Assembly (NCBI GenBank): GCA_024229395.1
Contig: JAAESM010000027.1
Span: 124,001 to 188,000 of the forward strand
Source of the DNA: Planctomycetota bacterium
Lineage (GTDB): Bacteria > Planctomycetota > UBA1135
DNA length: 64,000 nucleotides
Direction: 5' to 3'
Numbering within the stretch: the stretch's first letter is position 1; every line of letters starts with the position of its first letter. The notes below the pieces were generated by a model. That model searched no databases, had not been told where the DNA came from, and saw nothing but the letters and a program-made list of their open reading frames with translations. Below are positions 61,891 to 64,000 of the stretch, piece after piece. Position numbers and translations under genes: made by a program.

Positions 61891-62970
61891 GTGCGCGATT
61901 CCGCAAAACCCCTAGTAGTGACTGTATTGTTCGGCGGCCGGTCCGCTGAGCACGACATCAGCCTGCGTTCCACGCGGGCAGTGGTTGCCCACTTAGACCC
62001 CAAGAAGTACGACGTCCGCCTAGTTGGCATCAGTCGCGAGGGTGAGTGGCTGGATACTGCGGAGTCCAAACAGTTGCTCAAAGATGGCAGCGTCAACGGC
62101 CCTACGCGCGGTCCTTACCTGCCGGCAGAAACCGATGTGGTCTTCCCAGTTCTGCACGGCCCTGGGGGAGAGGACGGCAGCCTTCAAGGTTGGCTGGAGC
62201 TCCTGGATGTACCTTGCGTGGCTAGCGGTTGTGCCGGTTCCGCCATCGCGATGGACAAATCCGTCGCCAAGCATGTCTTGCGCAGCGCCAACGTGCCGGT
62301 GTTGCCGTGGATCGATGTGCGTCGCCGTGATTGGCAAGCGAATCGTTCAGAGCTGTTGACCCAGATCGCCGAGCAGCGTGGTTTCCCATGCTTCGTCAAG
62401 CCTGCCCGTTTAGGTTCGAGTTTGGGTATCTCGAAAGTGGATGATGTGGAGTCTTTGGCGCGTGCTTTGGACCACGCCTTCACCTTCGGCGAATTCCTGT
62501 TGGTCGAGCCTGCTGTGACTTGCCGCGAGTTGGAAGTCGCCGTCTTGGATGGCACCCCAGAGATCGTCAGCCTGCCTGGTGAGATCCTCGCCGAAGATTG
62601 GTATGACTTCGATAGCAAGTACCGCAACGAAAGCGCGGAGCTGAACGCACCCACCGAGAATCTTGAGCCACGTATGGCCGACGCCCTGCGCGACTTCGCC
62701 TTGCGTGCATTCCGCGTCTTGCGTTTGTCCGGCATGGCACGCGTCGACTTCTTGTTGGATAAGAAAGCCGGTCGGTATTACCTCAATGAGGTCAACACCA
62801 TTCCTGGCTTCACGTCGATCTCGATGTACCCGAAGCTGATGGAAGCCGCGGGCGTACCTTTCGATCAACTCTGTGATCGCTTGATTGAGTTGGCTTTGGC
62901 CGAGCGACGTTTCTCCGATTGTGCAGTGGATGCACCGCCGGTGGAAGACGAGCAAGAAGCCGCTCAGTAA
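61891..62970 (+). CDS. ddl: D-alanine--D-alanine ligase
   Basis: A 359-residue ATP-grasp enzyme. The GTG at 61891 is preferred because the family N-terminus begins soon after (LVVTVLFGGRSAEHDISLRSTRAV). An in-frame GTG 60 bases upstream is possible. The motifs VFPVLHGPGGEDGSLQGWLELLDVPCVASG, AMDKSVAKHVL, CFVKPARLGSSLGISKV, RVDFLLDKKAGRYYLNEVNTIPGFTSISMYPKLMEAAG are all as in Ddl. It joins two D-alanines for peptidoglycan. This indicates a peptidoglycan-containing cell. The end overlaps the convergent DDAH-like gene by seven bases. Confidence 0.96.
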   Translation: MRDSAKPLVVTVLFGGRSAEHDISLRSTRAVVAHLDPKKYDVRLVGISREGEWLDTAESKQLLKDGSVNGPTRGPYLPAETDVVFPVLHGPGGEDGSLQGWLELLDVPCVASGCAGSAIAMDKSVAKHVLRSANVPVLPWIDVRRRDWQANRSELLTQIAEQRGFPCFVKPARLGSSLGISKVDDVESLARALDHAFTFGEFLLVEPAVTCRELEVAVLDGTPEIVSLPGEILAEDWYDFDSKYRNESAELNAPTENLEPRMADALRDFALRAFRVLRLSGMARVDFLLDKKAGRYYLNEVNTIPGFTSISMYPKLMEAAGVPFDQLCDRLIELALAERRFSDCAVDAPPVEDEQEAAQ

Positions 62971-63863
62971 GCCATCTTCAGGCAGAACACCGATCCACCG
63001 GACTTCATGAACTCACTGGTGTCGATCGGCACTGGCGTGAAGCCACGCGCGGCGATCTTCTCTTCCAATTCCGTAGAGCCAGCCTGCAAGAAGACATGCT
63101 GCTTATCAGGGCAGAATGCATTGCCGGCGAAGTTCATGCCTTCGGCTTCATTCAACGCAATGGCATTGGGGAAGGCCTTATGGACCAATTCCAAACCGGT
63201 TTCATTGAAGGCTTGTGGCATGTACAAGGCCGTCGTTTCATCAAGCGCTGCGAGCGCGGTATCCAAGTGATAGAAGGGCGTGTCCTGCAACTCATAAAGC
63301 AGCACATCCATTTCCGGGTAAGCCTCAGACAAGTGCTGCCAAGCCTCTTCGCTGGAACGTTGACCGATACCCGCGTGAAGAATGAAACGCCCCGGATGCA
63401 GGATGCCGTCGCCGTGGGCTTCGAAACGCGTGACCGATGCCGGCATCGACTTCGGCTCTAGGCCAAGTTGACGGAAGTAGCGTTCATGCTGACTGCTCTC
63501 GCCAGCGCGCGAACCGAAGGCCATGATGCCGAGCCAAATATCCAGACCGCCACCGGGAAGCGGAATGGCCATGCTGGGATTTGCGGTGAAGCACAGATCC
63601 TCAAGACCATCTTGGGCGGGCAAAGCCACACAGTTCAAACCGGCGCGGCGCTGGAAGGCCTGAAACAGATTCAACCACTGCTGGCGCGCGAGCTCTTCAT
63701 CGACCTTCAACAGATTGCCATCGGCATCCTTCATGAAGTCATTGATTGCTTCCTTGACGGTGAAGGCCGCTGGATCCGCCATCAACACATGGCGAGGTAG
63801 GGCGACTGGGGCGGCGCCGGCCACTTCACGTGACCATTCATCAACGGAACGAATGAGGGGCAT
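62964..63863 (-). CDS. DDAH/amidinotransferase (guanidine-group-modifying) family protein
   Basis: A 299-residue protein of the arginine deiminase/dimethylarginine dimethylaminohydrolase superfamily. LEDLCFTANPSMAIP, FEAHGDGILHPGRFILHAG (the E/D-x-H-G-D region), ELQDTPFYHLDTALAALDE (catalytic His) and the terminal SGGSVFCLKM (nucleophile Cys) are all present. Members hydrolyse or transfer amidino groups of arginine derivatives. The exact substrate cannot be read from the sequence. It converges with ddl, sharing seven bases. The partial gene to the right on the same strand ends 31 bases upstream. Confidence 0.88.
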   Translation of the reverse strand: MPLIRSVDEWSREVAGAAPVALPRHVLMADPAAFTVKEAINDFMKDADGNLLKVDEELARQQWLNLFQAFQRRAGLNCVALPAQDGLEDLCFTANPSMAIPLPGGGLDIWLGIMAFGSRAGESSQHERYFRQLGLEPKSMPASVTRFEAHGDGILHPGRFILHAGIGQRSSEEAWQHLSEAYPEMDVLLYELQDTPFYHLDTALAALDETTALYMPQAFNETGLELVHKAFPNAIALNEAEGMNFAGNAFCPDKQHVFLQAGSTELEEKIAARGFTPVPIDTSEFMKSGGSVFCLKMAY

Positions 63864-63894
63864 GGCTTAAGGTTGGTTCGTGGGAACCGAAGGC

Positions 63895-64000
63895 TTACAG
63901 GACGTCGCGACTCTTGGCAGCCGACGAAGTCATGAACATGGCCGCGATGGTGGTACCGAAGATCACCAACAAGGACTTCAACACCGACGGCATTTCGGTC
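63895..64000 (-). CDS. C-terminal end of a membrane protein (partial)
   Basis: On the minus strand, 34 codons run from the window edge to TAA at 63895-63897. They read TEMPSVLKSLLVIFGTTIAAMFM followed by a short polar tail SSAAKSRDVL, so a single hydrophobic segment lies near the C-terminus. The start is outside the window. No family can be assigned from this piece. It is probably in the same transcription unit as the DDAH-like gene. Confidence 0.45.
   Translation of the reverse strand, partial: TEMPSVLKSLLVIFGTTIAAMFMTSSAAKSRDVL

Noticed and set aside
1-64000. tRNA, rRNA, CRISPR, insertion sequence or prophage
   Set aside because: No cloverleaf, spaced repeats, transposase, integrase or terminal inverted repeats were seen on either strand.

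Overview
The window is about 58% GC and gene-dense, and reads as a chromosomal segment of a Planctomycetota-like marine or sediment bacterium. That placement is an inference. It rests on several FGly-type sulfatases, including two tandem double-domain ones, many secreted lipoproteins, planctomycete-style ECF sigma factors, the futalosine menaquinone pathway (mqnA, mqnC, mqnE), and short tightly overlapping operons. D-alanine--D-alanine ligase and an M23 peptidase are consistent with a peptidoglycan wall. No tRNA, rRNA, CRISPR array, insertion sequence or prophage is visible.

Layout. 1-5.5 kb: an M13 peptidase (cut by the window edge), a PAS-GGDEF-EAL protein and three lipoproteins. 5.6-8.15 kb: an ECF sigma factor, a membrane anti-sigma candidate, a cysteine-containing Spy/CpxP-like protein and a DUF3179 gene, coupled by ATGA overlaps. 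8.3-12.8 kb: a histone-fold protein, a YCF48-like lipoprotein, an NTT-like transporter, a Tat-exported epimerase and a nitroreductase. 12.8-13.3 kb: a thioredoxin-like lipoprotein. 13.5-20.8 kb: a hybrid histidine kinase, then a phnD-phnC-phnE-phnE type ABC transporter and two small proteins, closed by a strong terminator. 20.8-24.6 kb: a transketolase, a secreted protein and a stretch of gene relics. 24.6-35.2 kb: UDP-glucose dehydrogenase with envelope and polysaccharide genes. 35.3-39.3 kb: proS coupled to a secreted nuclease, and a secreted protein. 39.3-45 kb: trmL, a Lon-substrate-domain protein, mqnA and mqnE, then an HTH-EIIA protein coupled to a ClC channel. 45-54.5 kb: an M23 peptidase, two double sulfatases, a YdeI-like protein and a frameshifted sigma factor. 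54.5-64 kb: a GTPase/DUF2868 pair coupled to mqnC, algH, a TPR membrane protein, ddl and a DDAH-like enzyme.

The most interesting signal is that two genes carry an in-frame TGA exactly where their families have the first cysteine of a CxxC motif. In the thioredoxin-like lipoprotein (TGA at 13074-13076) CGPC becomes UGPC. In the DUF3179 protein (TGA at 7452-7454) CPLC becomes UPLC, and a perfect 7-bp hairpin with a G in the second loop position lies 13 bases after the TGA, as expected for a bacterial SECIS element. Together they suggest that this organism decodes selenocysteine and that standard gene calling splits both genes. The DUF3179 gene also has an in-frame TAA and a frameshift, so it may be decaying or contain sequence errors.

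A second point of interest is a 69-residue histone-fold protein at 8287. Its stop codon opens a GCTAAA tandem repeat which, in another frame, would encode an Ala-Lys tail like those of histones. A third is a broken ECF sigma gene with a G-run frameshift, divergent from a double sulfatase.
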